The notes: generated from the letters alone by a model not told the origin. 58,729 nucleotides of DNA from an uncultured Alphaproteobacteria bacterium (GCA_902825865.1 CADECX010000017.1:1-58729); one strand, 5' to 3'; shown: positions 8,602-17,174, counted from the first letter of the stretch. Made by a program: numbers and translations.

Positions 8602-8769
8602 CTATGCGTTGGATAGCCGGGCGGTATCGCGGGCGGACAAGGCCTGGACCCACAGTTCGGCGGCTTCGCGGCCCACCTGCAACGACCAGGCTTCGATTTT
8701 TTGTTGCCGCTCTTGCACGTGCTTTTGTGTGGCACGGTCGGTAAGATTTTGGACAATGAATTTCAGCAT
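8602..8769 (-). CDS. Small 55-aa protein heading the bufferin operon
   Basis: Charged, helical small protein beginning MLKFIVQNLTDRATQKHVQE, with no signal peptide or Cys. I do not recognise a family. A GGGAGAGA site is well placed before the ATG at 8769, and the GTAACC/CGAA promoter at 8794-8818 would start transcription some 18 bases upstream, so it is the first gene of the bufferin transcript. A longer in-frame ATG at 8793 would overlap the -10 element and is rejected. Confidence 0.55.
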   Translation of the reverse strand: MLKFIVQNLTDRATQKHVQERQQKIEAWSLQVGREAAELWVQALSARDTARLSNA

Positions 8770-8793
8770 GATGTCTCTCCCTTTGGATGGCAA

Positions 8794-8818
8794 TTCGCTG
8801 CCTTTGGTTGGCGGTTAC
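8794..8818 (-). promoter_or_regulatory. SigF-type promoter of the bufferin operon
   Basis: Minus-strand -35 GTAACC (8813-8818), spacer 15, -10 CGAA (8794-8797). It begins 7 bases past the NDH-2 gene and drives the 55-aa ORF plus bufA-bufB-bufC-doxX. The spacer is one base shorter than at the redoxin promoter at 6052. Confidence 0.7.
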
Positions 8819-8824
8819 GCGCCG

Positions 8825-10132
8825 TCATGCGGCCTTCTCTAATTTTTCTGATGGAGATGCAGGGCGTCCCGTGATCAGGCGCACACCGCGTTGATAGGTG
8901 ACGTAAGACCAGGCCCAGCTGGCCGCCACGCTGACGCGATTGCGGAAGCCGATCAGGAAATAGACATGGGCCAGCGACCAGAGCAGCCAGCCGATCAGCC
9001 CCTTCATCTCCATCCTGCCCAGCCGAGCCACCGCCTCGCGGCGGCCGATGGTGGCCATGCTGCCCAGATCGTCATAGCGGAAGGAGTCCGGGCCAAGCCG
9101 CCCATCGATACGGGCTGCAATCATCTGGCCTATCCACTGACCGGCTTGCTTGGCGGCGGGTGCGACGCCGGGGAGGAAACGGTCATCGCCAAGACGGAAG
9201 GCGGCAGTGTCGCCCGCTACGAATATCCTGCGATAGCCGGGAATGGAGAAGTCCTTGTTGACCACCACCCGTCCGGCACGATCGGTGGGTGTGTCGAGCC
9301 ATTGTCCGGCGGCAGAGGCGCGTACACCCGCAGCCCAAATAACGGTTCGGGCCGGGATGGCTTCTTTTGCCGTGGTCACGCCGGTTGATGCGACGTTGGT
9401 GACCGCTTCCCCCAACCGCACTTCCACGCCCAGCCGCTCCAAAGCGGAGTGGGCCTCGTCCGACATGGTCGGCGTCAAGGCGGGCAGAAGGCGCGGTCCC
9501 GCCTCGATCAGTACGACGCGCGCGCATCGGGGGGTGATGGAACGAAAATCGCGGGTGATGGAGTTGCGTGCCAGCTCGGCAATGGCGCCGGCCATTTCCA
9601 CGCCCGTCGGGCCGCCGCCGATCACGACAAAGGTCAGAAGCGCTTTGCGCCGTTCCCTGTCGCTTTCTGCCTCGGCCCGCTCGAAGGCGAGCAGGATATC
9701 GGCGCGCACGCGCGTGGCGTCATCCACGGTCTTAATGCCTGGCGCGTGCTCCGCCCATTGATCCTTGCCGAAATAGCTGTGGCGGGCGCCCGTCGCGACG
9801 ATCAGGTAATCGAACGGAACGGACGCGCCGTTCACCATCACCTGGCGATTGTGCCGGTCTATTCCGGTAACCTCCCCCATCAGCACGCGGGTATTGGTCT
9901 GGTCCTTCAGGATGCTGCGAATAGGCTGAGCAATGTCAGCGGGCGATAGGCTGGCGGTCGCCACCTGATACAGAAGAGGCTGGAAAAGGTGGTAGTTGTG
10001 ACGGTCGATCACGGTGATCTTGGCGCGCACGTCCTTCAACGCGCGGGCAGAAGACAGTCCGGCGAATCCCGCACCCACGATCACAATGTTGGGTTCAGGT
10101 GTTTCGGTCATGTGCGGGGATTCGCCGGGCAT
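8825..10132 (-). CDS. ndh: Type II NADH dehydrogenase (NDH-2)
   Basis: 435-aa FAD flavoprotein passing electrons from NADH to quinone without proton pumping. The N-terminal FAD-binding motif is VIVGAGFAGLSSA; the quinone-site region YHLFQPLLYQVATASL is typical of NDH-2; the second dinucleotide motif is VVIGGGPTGVEMAG; then FAVGDT-like IFVAGDTAAF and a C-terminal amphipathic/hydrophobic anchor LIGWLLWSLAHVYFLIGF. An AGAGG site supports the start at 10132. It follows the dehydrogenase gene by 26 bases, so MFS - hydroxybutyrate dehydrogenase - NDH-2 form an operon in which the NADH made would be reoxidised. Confidence 0.93.
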   Translation of the reverse strand: MPGESPHMTETPEPNIVIVGAGFAGLSSARALKDVRAKITVIDRHNYHLFQPLLYQVATASLSPADIAQPIRSILKDQTNTRVLMGEVTGIDRHNRQVMVNGASVPFDYLIVATGARHSYFGKDQWAEHAPGIKTVDDATRVRADILLAFERAEAESDRERRKALLTFVVIGGGPTGVEMAGAIAELARNSITRDFRSITPRCARVVLIEAGPRLLPALTPTMSDEAHSALERLGVEVRLGEAVTNVASTGVTTAKEAIPARTVIWAAGVRASAAGQWLDTPTDRAGRVVVNKDFSIPGYRRIFVAGDTAAFRLGDDRFLPGVAPAAKQAGQWIGQMIAARIDGRLGPDSFRYDDLGSMATIGRREAVARLGRMEMKGLIGWLLWSLAHVYFLIGFRNRVSVAASWAWSYVTYQRGVRLITGRPASPSEKLEKAA

Positions 10133-10158
10133 CTCTTTGTCCTCTTGCGGTAAATGGG

Positions 10159-10974
10159 TCAGTGCGCCGTCCAGCCGCCGTCCACGGGAAGTGCGGCGCC
10201 GGTGATGGAGGCCGCGCCTGGGCCGGAGAGGAACACGGCCAATGCGCCCATCTCCTCCACCGTGGCGAACATCTTGTTGGGCTGCTGCGCCAGCAGGACG
10301 TCGCGGATCACTTCCTCACGGCCGATGCCATGGGCCTTGGCCTGATCGTCGATCTGTTTTTCGACCAAGGGGGTCCAGACGTAACCGGGACAGATGGCGT
10401 TGGCGGTGACGCCGAACTGCGCGCCTTCCAGCGCCATCACCTTGGTCAATCCCACCACGCCATGCTTGGCGGCGACATAGGCGGATTTGAAAGGCGAGGC
10501 GACCAAGCCGTGGGCGGAAGCGATATTGATGATACGGCCGAAGCGGCGCGCCTTCATCCCGGCGAATACGGCGCGGCTGGTATGGAACACCGCCGAAAGA
10601 TTCAGGCCGATGATGGCGTCCCAGCGTTCGGGCGGAAAATCTTCCAGCGGCGAGACAAACTGGATGCCGGCATTGTTCACCAATATGTCCACTTGGCCGA
10701 ACATGGTAGATGCTCGCGCCATCATGGCGGCAATCTCGTCCGGCTTGGCCAGATTGGCCTTGTCATAGGCTACCTGCACCATGGCTTCCTCTTCCAGCAT
10801 GGCGCGGGTAGTTTCGATTTCCTTTTCGTCGCCAAAACCGTTGAGCACGACATTGGCGCCGGCCTGGGCAAGGGCGCGCGCGATGCCCAGCCCGATGCCG
10901 CTGGTCGAACCGGTAACCAGGGCGGTACGGCCGGAAAGGGATTTGAGACTGATTTCTGGGCTCATCATGTCCAT
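10159..10974 (-). CDS. 3-hydroxybutyrate dehydrogenase-like short-chain dehydrogenase
   Basis: 271-aa SDR. The cofactor motif is TGSTSGIGLGIA, then NNAGIQF, a catalytic Ser in NIASAHGLVASP, the Tyr/Lys pair in SAYVAAKHG, and NAICPGYVWTPLVEKQI, a segment characteristic of D-3-hydroxybutyrate dehydrogenases. It likely oxidises 3-hydroxybutyrate to acetoacetate with NAD. It lies 25 bases after the MFS gene and 26 before NDH-2. Other SDR substrates cannot be excluded, but the family match is close. Confidence 0.85.
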   Translation of the reverse strand: MDMMSPEISLKSLSGRTALVTGSTSGIGLGIARALAQAGANVVLNGFGDEKEIETTRAMLEEEAMVQVAYDKANLAKPDEIAAMMARASTMFGQVDILVNNAGIQFVSPLEDFPPERWDAIIGLNLSAVFHTSRAVFAGMKARRFGRIINIASAHGLVASPFKSAYVAAKHGVVGLTKVMALEGAQFGVTANAICPGYVWTPLVEKQIDDQAKAHGIGREEVIRDVLLAQQPNKMFATVEEMGALAVFLSGPGAASITGAALPVDGGWTAH

Positions 10975-10999
10975 CGGTGTTACTTTCGTGTTGGAAGTT

Positions 11000-12250
11000 T
11001 CAGGTTCGAGACATCAGAAGAGAAATGCCATCTTTCTTGGCTTTCGATAGAAGCTGGCTATCGGGCAACTTGAGCGCCTGGCTTAACCAGGCCGCCAGAA
11101 GCAAAGCCGTGGCGATTCCAAGGACACAGGCGGTCCAGCCAAAACGGTCGAACAGCTGGCCCAATAAGGCGGCGCCCACCAGGCCGCCGAAGAAGTAAGC
11201 CGCCAGATACATGCCGCTGGCCGCGCCACGATCGGCGGTGGCGGCGCGGCTTACGAAACCGGTCGCGACCGCTTGGGCGAAGAATGTGCCCACACCGACC
11301 AGTACCAGTCCCAGCAGGATCAGCGGCAAGTTCGAAAAGAGCAGCAGCGGCGTGCCGGCAAGCGCCAGCCCGAAACCTATCAGCATGGCGGATTGAGTAC
11401 CCAGTCGCGCCGCGATCTTGCCGGCGACAGGCGTGGTGATGATGGAAGGCAGAAAGACCAGGTAGACGAACCCCAGGGACATCTGCGCCAGGCCGATGGG
11501 CTGGCCCGTCAGCACAAAGTTCACGTAGGTGAAGGTTCCGATGAAGGCGAACAGGATCAAAAAGCCGATGGCGAAACTGGCGCGCAAGGAGCGGTTGTGC
11601 AGATGAATGCCCATCGCGGCCAACGGCGGCATGACGGGCACCGGCATCGCGGGCATGGGCCGTGTCTTGGTCAGGGTAAAAAATACCAGCGCCGCGCCAC
11701 AGAGATTGAGCAGAGCGAAGACGTAGAAATTCGTCGCCAGGCTGAAATGATCAGCCAACGCCGCCGACATCAGGCGGCCAAATAGATTGCTGGCGACATT
11801 GCCGGTGATATAGGCGGCGAAAGCGCCCGCCAGATCACCGGGGCTGCAATTTTCCGCAAGGTAAGCCAGGGTCAATGTGAATGCTGCCGACATGCAAAGG
11901 CCCTGGGCCATCCGCAACAGCGTGAAGGTCGCCAATCCCGGCATGTCTGCGAGCAGCGCGGTGGGAATGGACAGCAGCGTCAGGCTGATCAGAATTCCGG
12001 CACGGCGATTGATGTGGCGGCTGAACAGCGCCACCAGAATGCCGGAAGCCGCCATGCCGAAGGTGCTGGCATTGACCGCCACGCCCATGGTGGCGGGCAT
12101 CACTTGATAGGTGCGTGCCAGGGAGGGAAGGATCGCCTGAGTGGCAAACAGGTCCACAACTGTCAGGAAAGCGGTGAGACCGATGACAAAATTGGGAAGA
12201 TGGATTCCCAAATCTTTGTCGGTGGCGTGGCTGCGAATGGCGTCGGTCAT
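11000..12250 (-). CDS. MFS transporter
   Basis: About 416 aa with twelve predicted hydrophobic spans and the MFS loop HINRRAGILISLTLLSIPTA after TM2. The sequence resembles the YnfM-type drug/arabinose efflux group. The ATG at 12250 has AGGAGG 7 bases upstream; the longer reading to 12316 is a proline-rich artefact. First gene of the MFS - SDR - NDH-2 operon. The substrate is unknown; with the hydroxybutyrate dehydrogenase, an organic acid is one possibility. Confidence 0.88.
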   Translation of the reverse strand: MTDAIRSHATDKDLGIHLPNFVIGLTAFLTVVDLFATQAILPSLARTYQVMPATMGVAVNASTFGMAASGILVALFSRHINRRAGILISLTLLSIPTALLADMPGLATFTLLRMAQGLCMSAAFTLTLAYLAENCSPGDLAGAFAAYITGNVASNLFGRLMSAALADHFSLATNFYVFALLNLCGAALVFFTLTKTRPMPAMPVPVMPPLAAMGIHLHNRSLRASFAIGFLILFAFIGTFTYVNFVLTGQPIGLAQMSLGFVYLVFLPSIITTPVAGKIAARLGTQSAMLIGFGLALAGTPLLLFSNLPLILLGLVLVGVGTFFAQAVATGFVSRAATADRGAASGMYLAAYFFGGLVGAALLGQLFDRFGWTACVLGIATALLLAAWLSQALKLPDSQLLSKAKKDGISLLMSRT

Positions 12251-12362
12251 TGCGGCCTCCTGATTGCGGTGCGTGGCGCCCCGGCGGGGCGGGGGGAGTG
12301 GTGCTTGGGGCGCCACGCATCCGCGTCACTCTTCGTGCGAGGAGGACGAAGAGCTTATCGGG

Positions 12363-12839
12363 TTACATCATGCCGTCGGCGGACTTGGAGGGCGGCAGCA
12401 CATCGGCCGAGATCAGCACGGTGGGCTTGTTGGTGTTGTTCTTCCACCAATGGGCCAGGTTGCCCGATTCCGCCGTCACTTCGCCTTCGGCATGGGTGAT
12501 GGGGGTGGCGCAGGTGCTGCGATACTCGGTGATCGCGCCCGACACGACCAGGATGTTGGCCGGACGTTCGGCGTGGCTGTGCCAGGGCACGATGCCGCCG
12601 GGCTGCACCACCAGGCGGCGCATGCGCAGCTGATGACCGGCCGAGCCATAAGCTTTGAGATCGATGGTCGAGATGACCGTGTCGGTCACATTGGCCGGGG
12701 TCATCGGGCCGGGCTTGGTGACGTCAGTACCCATTTTGCCGGCGGGGCATTCGCCGGCAAAGGCGGATGCTGCGCCAAACAGGCCGGACAGGATGATTGC
12801 CGCCGACGCGGCCTTGCTGAGCTTGGAAGTGAGGGTCAT
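12363..12839 (-). CDS. Exported cupin-domain protein
   Basis: 158 aa; signal peptide MTLTSKLSKAASAAIILSGL cleaved near ASAFA, then a single conserved beta barrel with metal-ligand pattern PWHSHAERP and a later His in GNLAHWW. A GGAG site precedes the ATG at 12839; the upstream extension to 12944 is arginine-rich and unconvincing. Divergent from the first tandem redoxin, sharing a 160-base control region that carries the ATAG-N7-CTAT palindrome. Confidence 0.85.
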   Translation of the reverse strand: MTLTSKLSKAASAAIILSGLFGAASAFAGECPAGKMGTDVTKPGPMTPANVTDTVISTIDLKAYGSAGHQLRMRRLVVQPGGIVPWHSHAERPANILVVSGAITEYRSTCATPITHAEGEVTAESGNLAHWWKNNTNKPTVLISADVLPPSKSADGMM

Positions 12840-12936
12840 AGGGGGTCTCCGTTTCGGTTGCGTGCTGTCGGTCGACAACGCTGAGAGGATCGGGGACCGG
12901 CTGCGGAAACGGAAATACCGCTTACCTTTGGACCTG

Positions 12937-12951
12937 ATAGCCATCGGCTAT
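12937..12951. promoter_or_regulatory. LysR/OxyR-type palindrome between cupin and redoxin genes
   Basis: Perfect inverted repeat ATAGCC-ATC-GGCTAT. It fits the T-N11-A LysR box and, more narrowly, the ATAG-N7-CTAT half-operator of OxyR. It lies between divergent cupin and redoxin genes, near an OxyR-like LysR gene. A second ATAG-N7-CTAT is at 17160-17174. Binding is inferred. Confidence 0.45.
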
Positions 12952-12999
12952 GGCGTTCTTCGTTGAGCATTAGGGGGCCATGGCCTATATCGTCTGGCG

Positions 13000-13644
13000 A
13001 TGACCAAACGTCCGTCTCTCTCGGAAAGCCTGGCCAAGCTCCGGGATTCCAACGCCTTGTGGAAGGCCCGGTATGATTCCCTGGTGCAGAGCCTAAGGGA
13101 TGTCGGTGTCGGCGGCGGAGCTCTAAAGGCGGGCGATGCCGCCCCCGAGTTCGCACTTGCCAATGCCGATGGCCAGATCGTGGGGTCGTCCGAATTGCTG
13201 GCAAAGGGGCCGGTTGTCATCAGTTTTTATCGCGGCAAGTGGTGTCCTTACTGCGTGACCGAGCTGGAGGCCCTGCGCGAAGCCGCCCCGGACATCGCAG
13301 CTTCAGGCGCAACCCTGGTCGCGGTCACGGCAGAGGATTGCGGTGGAGCTTTGGCGGCCAAACGAAAGCATCGGCTGGAATTCGAAATCCTGTGCGACCT
13401 GGAAAATGGGCTGGGGCTATCCTTCGGACTGATCTACCGCGTGAACGACACGATGCGTCAGTTCTACCGGGAAATTGATATTGATTTTCCACTGATCTAC
13501 GGCAATGAGAGCTGGTTTCTGCCGGTCCCCGCGACCTATGTCATCGACAGAAGCGGAATTATTCGCCACGCTTACGTCAACCCGGATTTTCGCGAGCGTC
13601 TCGATCCGGCCGTCATACTCGATGTTCTAAAATCCCTCGGATAG
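13000..13644 (+). CDS. Peroxiredoxin-like (AhpC/TSA) protein, tandem copy 1
   Basis: 214-aa cytoplasmic redoxin with about 45 residues of helical N-terminal extension, then FYRGKWCPYCVTELEALRE carrying a CxxC site in the Prx position, a resolving-type Cys in EILCDLENG, and PATYVIDRSGIIRHAYVNPDF. This is the AhpC/TSA subgroup often placed beside LysR regulators. It likely reduces peroxides or thiols. No clear Shine-Dalgarno sequence is seen. It is followed after 11 bases by its paralog, so the two are cotranscribed. Confidence 0.9.
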   Translation: MTKRPSLSESLAKLRDSNALWKARYDSLVQSLRDVGVGGGALKAGDAAPEFALANADGQIVGSSELLAKGPVVISFYRGKWCPYCVTELEALREAAPDIAASGATLVAVTAEDCGGALAAKRKHRLEFEILCDLENGLGLSFGLIYRVNDTMRQFYREIDIDFPLIYGNESWFLPVPATYVIDRSGIIRHAYVNPDFRERLDPAVILDVLKSLG

Positions 13645-13655
13645 TCTGTAAGCCG

Positions 13656-14300
13656 ATGACCCTCAGAAACCCGCTCGCATCGATCGTTGCTGCCATCCGT
13701 GCAGCGACGCCGGCTTGGTTCGGCAAAGTCAATGACCGGCTGGTACAGGGCCTGATCGATTCAGGTGCCGCAGACGGGGCACTGCGGGAAGGCGACCGCA
13801 TGCCGGAATTTTTCTTGCCCAATGCCGAAGGCGACTTGGTATCTTCGTCGCAGTTACTGGCCAATGGCCCGCTGGTGCTAAGTTTCTATCGCGGGATGTG
13901 GTGCCCATATTGCTCTGAAGAGCTCAACGCCTTGGCTGCTGCCTCACCAAGCCTCAAAGCAGCCGGTGCGACCGTGGCCGCTATCACGCCCGAAATCGGC
14001 GGCGCCGCGCTGAAAACCAAGAAAGAGCGCGATTTGCAGTTCGAAATCCTTTGCGATGTCGATAATGGCGTGGCCATGGAATTCGGATTGATGTTCCGCA
14101 TTCCCGAAGATATCCAGGCCGATTACATGAAGTTCAACGTCAATATGCCGAAGATTTACGGCAATGATGGATGGATGATTCCTATTCCGGCGACCTACGT
14201 GGTGGGCCGTGACGGCGTGATTGTTTACGCCTATGTGAATCCGGACTATCGCGAACGCTGCGATCCTGAAAGCCTCGTCGAAATCGTTACCAAGCTCTAA
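13656..14300 (+). CDS. Peroxiredoxin-like (AhpC/TSA) protein, tandem copy 2
   Basis: 214 aa, the same length as its upstream neighbour and collinear with it: SFYRGMWCPYCSEELNAL, FEILCDVDNGVAMEFGL, PATYVVGRDGVIVYAYVNPDY. It is clearly a tandem duplicate, diverged enough (for example KWCPYC to MWCPYC and a different N-terminal helix) to suggest an old duplication with separate roles. Its stop overlaps the end of the convergent LysR gene by 4 bases. Confidence 0.9.
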   Translation: MTLRNPLASIVAAIRAATPAWFGKVNDRLVQGLIDSGAADGALREGDRMPEFFLPNAEGDLVSSSQLLANGPLVLSFYRGMWCPYCSEELNALAAASPSLKAAGATVAAITPEIGGAALKTKKERDLQFEILCDVDNGVAMEFGLMFRIPEDIQADYMKFNVNMPKIYGNDGWMIPIPATYVVGRDGVIVYAYVNPDYRERCDPESLVEIVTKL

Positions 14301-15187
14301 TTGGCGGGTTCCTGCGACCAGTCACGGGCGCGCGCCACCTTAACGAAGGCATCGGCCGCGACCGAAAAGCGCCTGCCTGGTACGGTGGCTAGCACCACTT
14401 CGCGCTCAAAATGGTCACCTTCTATCGGCACGCTAACCAGACCATCGGTGAGGGACAGAGTTGGTGGACTGATGCCGATACCAAAACCGGACAGCACCAT
14501 CCGCTGAAGCTGCTCCTCGCCGCTGGCGCGATGCCGAACCTCCGGCTTCACTTCGGCGGCTTGGCAGGCGGCCAGGAAAACCGGATGTAGGCAGCAGTCC
14601 ATGCGTTCGATCATCGGTTCGCCATCCAGGTCTTTCAGGGAGATGGAATCCCGGCCGGCGAAAGGATGGGAGCGCGGGACGATGGCTCGGCATTGTTCCC
14701 GAAACAGCGTCCAGCTGCGCAAACGGTCATGGGGCTCTCCGGCTTGGCTGGCCACCACAAGGTCAAAAGCACCGTCCAGCGCCTTGTCGATGACATTGAC
14801 GCGCGTGCCCGAACCCAAGGTCAGTTCCAAGCCGCGGATGGATTCTTTGAGAGAGGAAAGCATATCAATGATGGGGCGCACCGGAACCGTGGTATCGACG
14901 GCCAGGCGCAATGGCGCGACTTCGCCCTTGCGGACACTCGTGGCGAGCGCCTTGGCCGCCTGGGAGGCCGCATAGGTTTGTTCCAGATGCGGCAGCATCA
15001 GCCGCCCCAACTCGGTCAGATGGGTATTGGCGCGTTCACGATGGAAGAGCGCGCCGCCGAGTTCTTCTTCCAGCTTCTGCACGGCGCGGGTCAGAGACGG
15101 TTGGGCGACATTGCACTCTTCAGCGGCCTTGGTGAAATTCAAGGTTTTGCAGACGGCCAGAAAATAGCGGACCTGATGCATCTCCAC
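14297..15187 (-). CDS. LysR-family regulator with OxyR-like cysteine pair
   Basis: 296 aa. The N-terminal winged helix (LNFTKAAEECNVAQPSLTRA) and the effector domain are of normal LysR length. Within the effector domain, RMDCCLHPVFLAACQAAE places Cys199 and Cys208 (numbered from the first Met), the same spacing and order, C-L-x7-C, as the peroxide-sensing pair of OxyR. The nearest genes are redoxins and a cupin, and ATAG-N7-CTAT sites lie at 12937 and 17160. A peroxide-responsive role is therefore plausible, not shown. The start could also be the second Met (15181), which has GTGGAG upstream. Confidence 0.88.
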   Translation of the reverse strand: MEMHQVRYFLAVCKTLNFTKAAEECNVAQPSLTRAVQKLEEELGGALFHRERANTHLTELGRLMLPHLEQTYAASQAAKALATSVRKGEVAPLRLAVDTTVPVRPIIDMLSSLKESIRGLELTLGSGTRVNVIDKALDGAFDLVVASQAGEPHDRLRSWTLFREQCRAIVPRSHPFAGRDSISLKDLDGEPMIERMDCCLHPVFLAACQAAEVKPEVRHRASGEEQLQRMVLSGFGIGISPPTLSLTDGLVSVPIEGDHFEREVVLATVPGRRFSVAADAFVKVARARDWSQEPAN

Positions 15188-15230
15188 GGCGAATGCGCCC
15201 CCAAGCGCAGACTCAGCTTATTCGACGGCG

Positions 15231-15389
15231 CTAGCCTGTCAAAGCCACTGTTTGTGACGGATCATCAGAACCGGAAATGGCCAAGTTTTGGGCAGGTCTG
15301 GCCTGGAAAGGCTTACCCATCGCGCCGCTGGCAAGCACCACAAGAATGGCGGTGCAGAGGAACAGGGGGCTAAGCCGCATCCAGGCCAT
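15231..15389 (-). CDS. Possible 52-aa exported peptide
   Basis: Open frame from ATG 15389, 5 bases after the DUF302 stop, encoding a hydrophobic leader (MRLSPLFLCTAILVVLASGA) and a short polar tail. No good ribosome-binding site and no recognised family. It may be a real small gene at the end of the patatin-DUF302 operon, or chance. Confidence 0.25.
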   Translation of the reverse strand: MAWMRLSPLFLCTAILVVLASGAMGKPFQARPAQNLAISGSDDPSQTVALTG

Positions 15390-15394
15390 GGCGA

Positions 15395-15910
15395 TCACCG
15401 GGCCTGCGCCGCGGATGCAATCGAAGCCGCGACTTGCGAGGCCATCGTGAATTGCGGACCGCGGTCGGCGATATGGTGGCGTTGGGCGATGTACGCGAAG
15501 TCGGTATAGGCGATCCAGACCTGCCCGTCCTTGTCCTGCGACACCAGCATGCGAACCGGCCAATCCAAGCCCGCATTGGGGTTGGCGGTCAGGAACTGAA
15601 TGCCCAAGGGCGGATTGCCAAAAATGAGCAGGGTGGAGGGATTGAGCTTGATGCCGGCATCGGCGCCAAGCTTGCTTTGGTCGATCTGGTCGAAAAACTT
15701 GATGCCTTTGGTGGCGATGTCGGCCTTTAGGCGGGTGATGGTGTCATCCATGCCATAGGCGGACTTGACGCGGATGACGCCGTCGGCGGCTTTCCCCTGT
15801 TGCATAGCGGGGGCTTGGGTGGTGTCGGCGTTGGCGCTGAAAACGAAGACTGGAGACAGGCAGAGGGCGACAATGGTGGTGGAGAACAGCAATCTGGACA
15901 GAGCGCGCAT
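15395..15910 (-). CDS. Exported DUF302 domain protein
   Basis: 171 aa; signal peptide ending near FVFSANA, then a TT1751-like DUF302 domain beginning SAYGMDDTITRLKADIATKG and ending in the family pattern WIAYTDFAYIAQRHHI. An AAAGGA site precedes the ATG. It starts 12 bases after the patatin gene and is probably cotranscribed. The function of DUF302 is unknown; members occur with copper or sulfur-stress genes. Confidence 0.87.
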   Translation of the reverse strand: MRALSRLLFSTTIVALCLSPVFVFSANADTTQAPAMQQGKAADGVIRVKSAYGMDDTITRLKADIATKGIKFFDQIDQSKLGADAGIKLNPSTLLIFGNPPLGIQFLTANPNAGLDWPVRMLVSQDKDGQVWIAYTDFAYIAQRHHIADRGPQFTMASQVAASIASAAQAR

Positions 15911-15922
15911 CGGGAAATCCTT

Positions 15923-17086
15923 TCAAGGTGGGGGTTGGTCCTGCATCTCGTCGGCATTGGCTTCGTGCAGGATGAAGCCTTCGATGGGATCTACGGGCGC
16001 CGCCCAGGGGCGTGCTTTCAGCACCTTGGCGGCATCGGCATAACCGGCCTGCCAGCGCGTTTTGATTCCGCCCGCACTGAAATCGATGTCCTTGGCGTGA
16101 TCCTCGCCACGAACCTGCGGCGCGAGCAGGCGCACCACATGGACGCGGGTGGGACAGCCATAGGACGCCATCTCCCGCACAAAATTGTCTTTCAGTGCTT
16201 CTTTAGGCAGCCGGGCGGCAAGCTCGGAAATAATGTGGCGCAGCCGGTGGATCTGGCGCTGACGCGCGATCAGGGTGCCCGCACGGCTCGAATATTGCAG
16301 ATCCTTTTGGCGGTTCATCACCTTCAGGATCGAGTCTGGCTCCGGACCGTTGGGGTTCCACACATGGACGGCGAAGACCAAGCCGTCGCGGCGCGGCTTG
16401 TCGTCGAACACCGCTTCCACGGGTGTGTTGGAAAGAACGCCGCCATCCCAGTAAAGCTCGTCATCAATACGGACGGCGGGAAAGGCGGGTGGCAGAGCGC
16501 CAGATGCCATCACATGCCGGACATCGAGTGCCATATCGCGGCTGTCGAAATAGCGCATTTGGCTGGTGCGAACATTGGCTGCGCCGACTGTCAGGCGAAC
16601 GGATCCGCCATTGATCTGATCGAAGTCCACCAGATCGCACAGGGTCTTTTTTAAAGGAGCGGTGGAGTAGTAACCGGCTTCTTCCGCGCCCAGCTTCACA
16701 TGGTTGCCCCAATGCGCCCGGGGGTTGGGCTCGAAGAAACCATTTACGCCGAGGATAGTGGACCAGAAGGTCGAAGCCGCCTGCCCCATGATCGGCAGTG
16801 ACCCGGCCGCCTTCAGGAAAGGCACATGCTCGACACGTTCCCAAAACTGCGTGAGCTTCGTCAGGCGGTTGTGAGGCTTGTTGCCTGCGATCAGGCTGGC
16901 ATTGATGGCGCCGATCGACGTGCCGATGATCCAGTCCGGCTCTATGCCCGCTTCATGCAGGGCTTGATAGACGCCCGCCTGATATGCACCGAGCGCGCCG
17001 CCGCCCTGCAGCACCAGCACGAACTGGCCAAATTGCGCCAAGGGGCTTTCTGCTCTGATCTTCGCCGCTGCGTTCGCCATGTCCAT
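15923..17086 (-). CDS. Patatin-like phospholipase
   Basis: 387 aa. The oxyanion loop is LVLQGGGALGAYQAG, the nucleophile motif is GTSIGAINAS (G-x-S-x-G), and the catalytic Asp is in YWDGGVLSNTP, all in the patatin order. The C-terminal part (RQRQIHRLRHIISEL and beyond) matches the DUF3734 extension seen in many alphaproteobacterial patatins. It probably hydrolyses acyl lipids in the cytoplasm. GAGG lies 4 bases before the first ATG. First gene of an operon with DUF302; an ATAG-N7-CTAT site lies 74 bases upstream. Confidence 0.92.
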   Translation of the reverse strand: MDMANAAAKIRAESPLAQFGQFVLVLQGGGALGAYQAGVYQALHEAGIEPDWIIGTSIGAINASLIAGNKPHNRLTKLTQFWERVEHVPFLKAAGSLPIMGQAASTFWSTILGVNGFFEPNPRAHWGNHVKLGAEEAGYYSTAPLKKTLCDLVDFDQINGGSVRLTVGAANVRTSQMRYFDSRDMALDVRHVMASGALPPAFPAVRIDDELYWDGGVLSNTPVEAVFDDKPRRDGLVFAVHVWNPNGPEPDSILKVMNRQKDLQYSSRAGTLIARQRQIHRLRHIISELAARLPKEALKDNFVREMASYGCPTRVHVVRLLAPQVRGEDHAKDIDFSAGGIKTRWQAGYADAAKVLKARPWAAPVDPIEGFILHEANADEMQDQPPP

Positions 17087-17159
17087 TCCACCTCGATTGG
17101 ATGGTGGCGTTATGCGGCGGCGGCGGCCGGGGCGGAACTACTTGTTGGCTACGATAACC

Positions 17160-17174
17160 ATAGGCGGGAGCTAT
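17160..17174. promoter_or_regulatory. Second ATAG-N7-CTAT site
   Basis: ATAG (17160-17163), seven bases, CTAT (17171-17174), in the divergent region between the patatin and GST genes. It has the same form as the site at 12937. Candidate target of the OxyR-like LysR protein. Confidence 0.35.
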
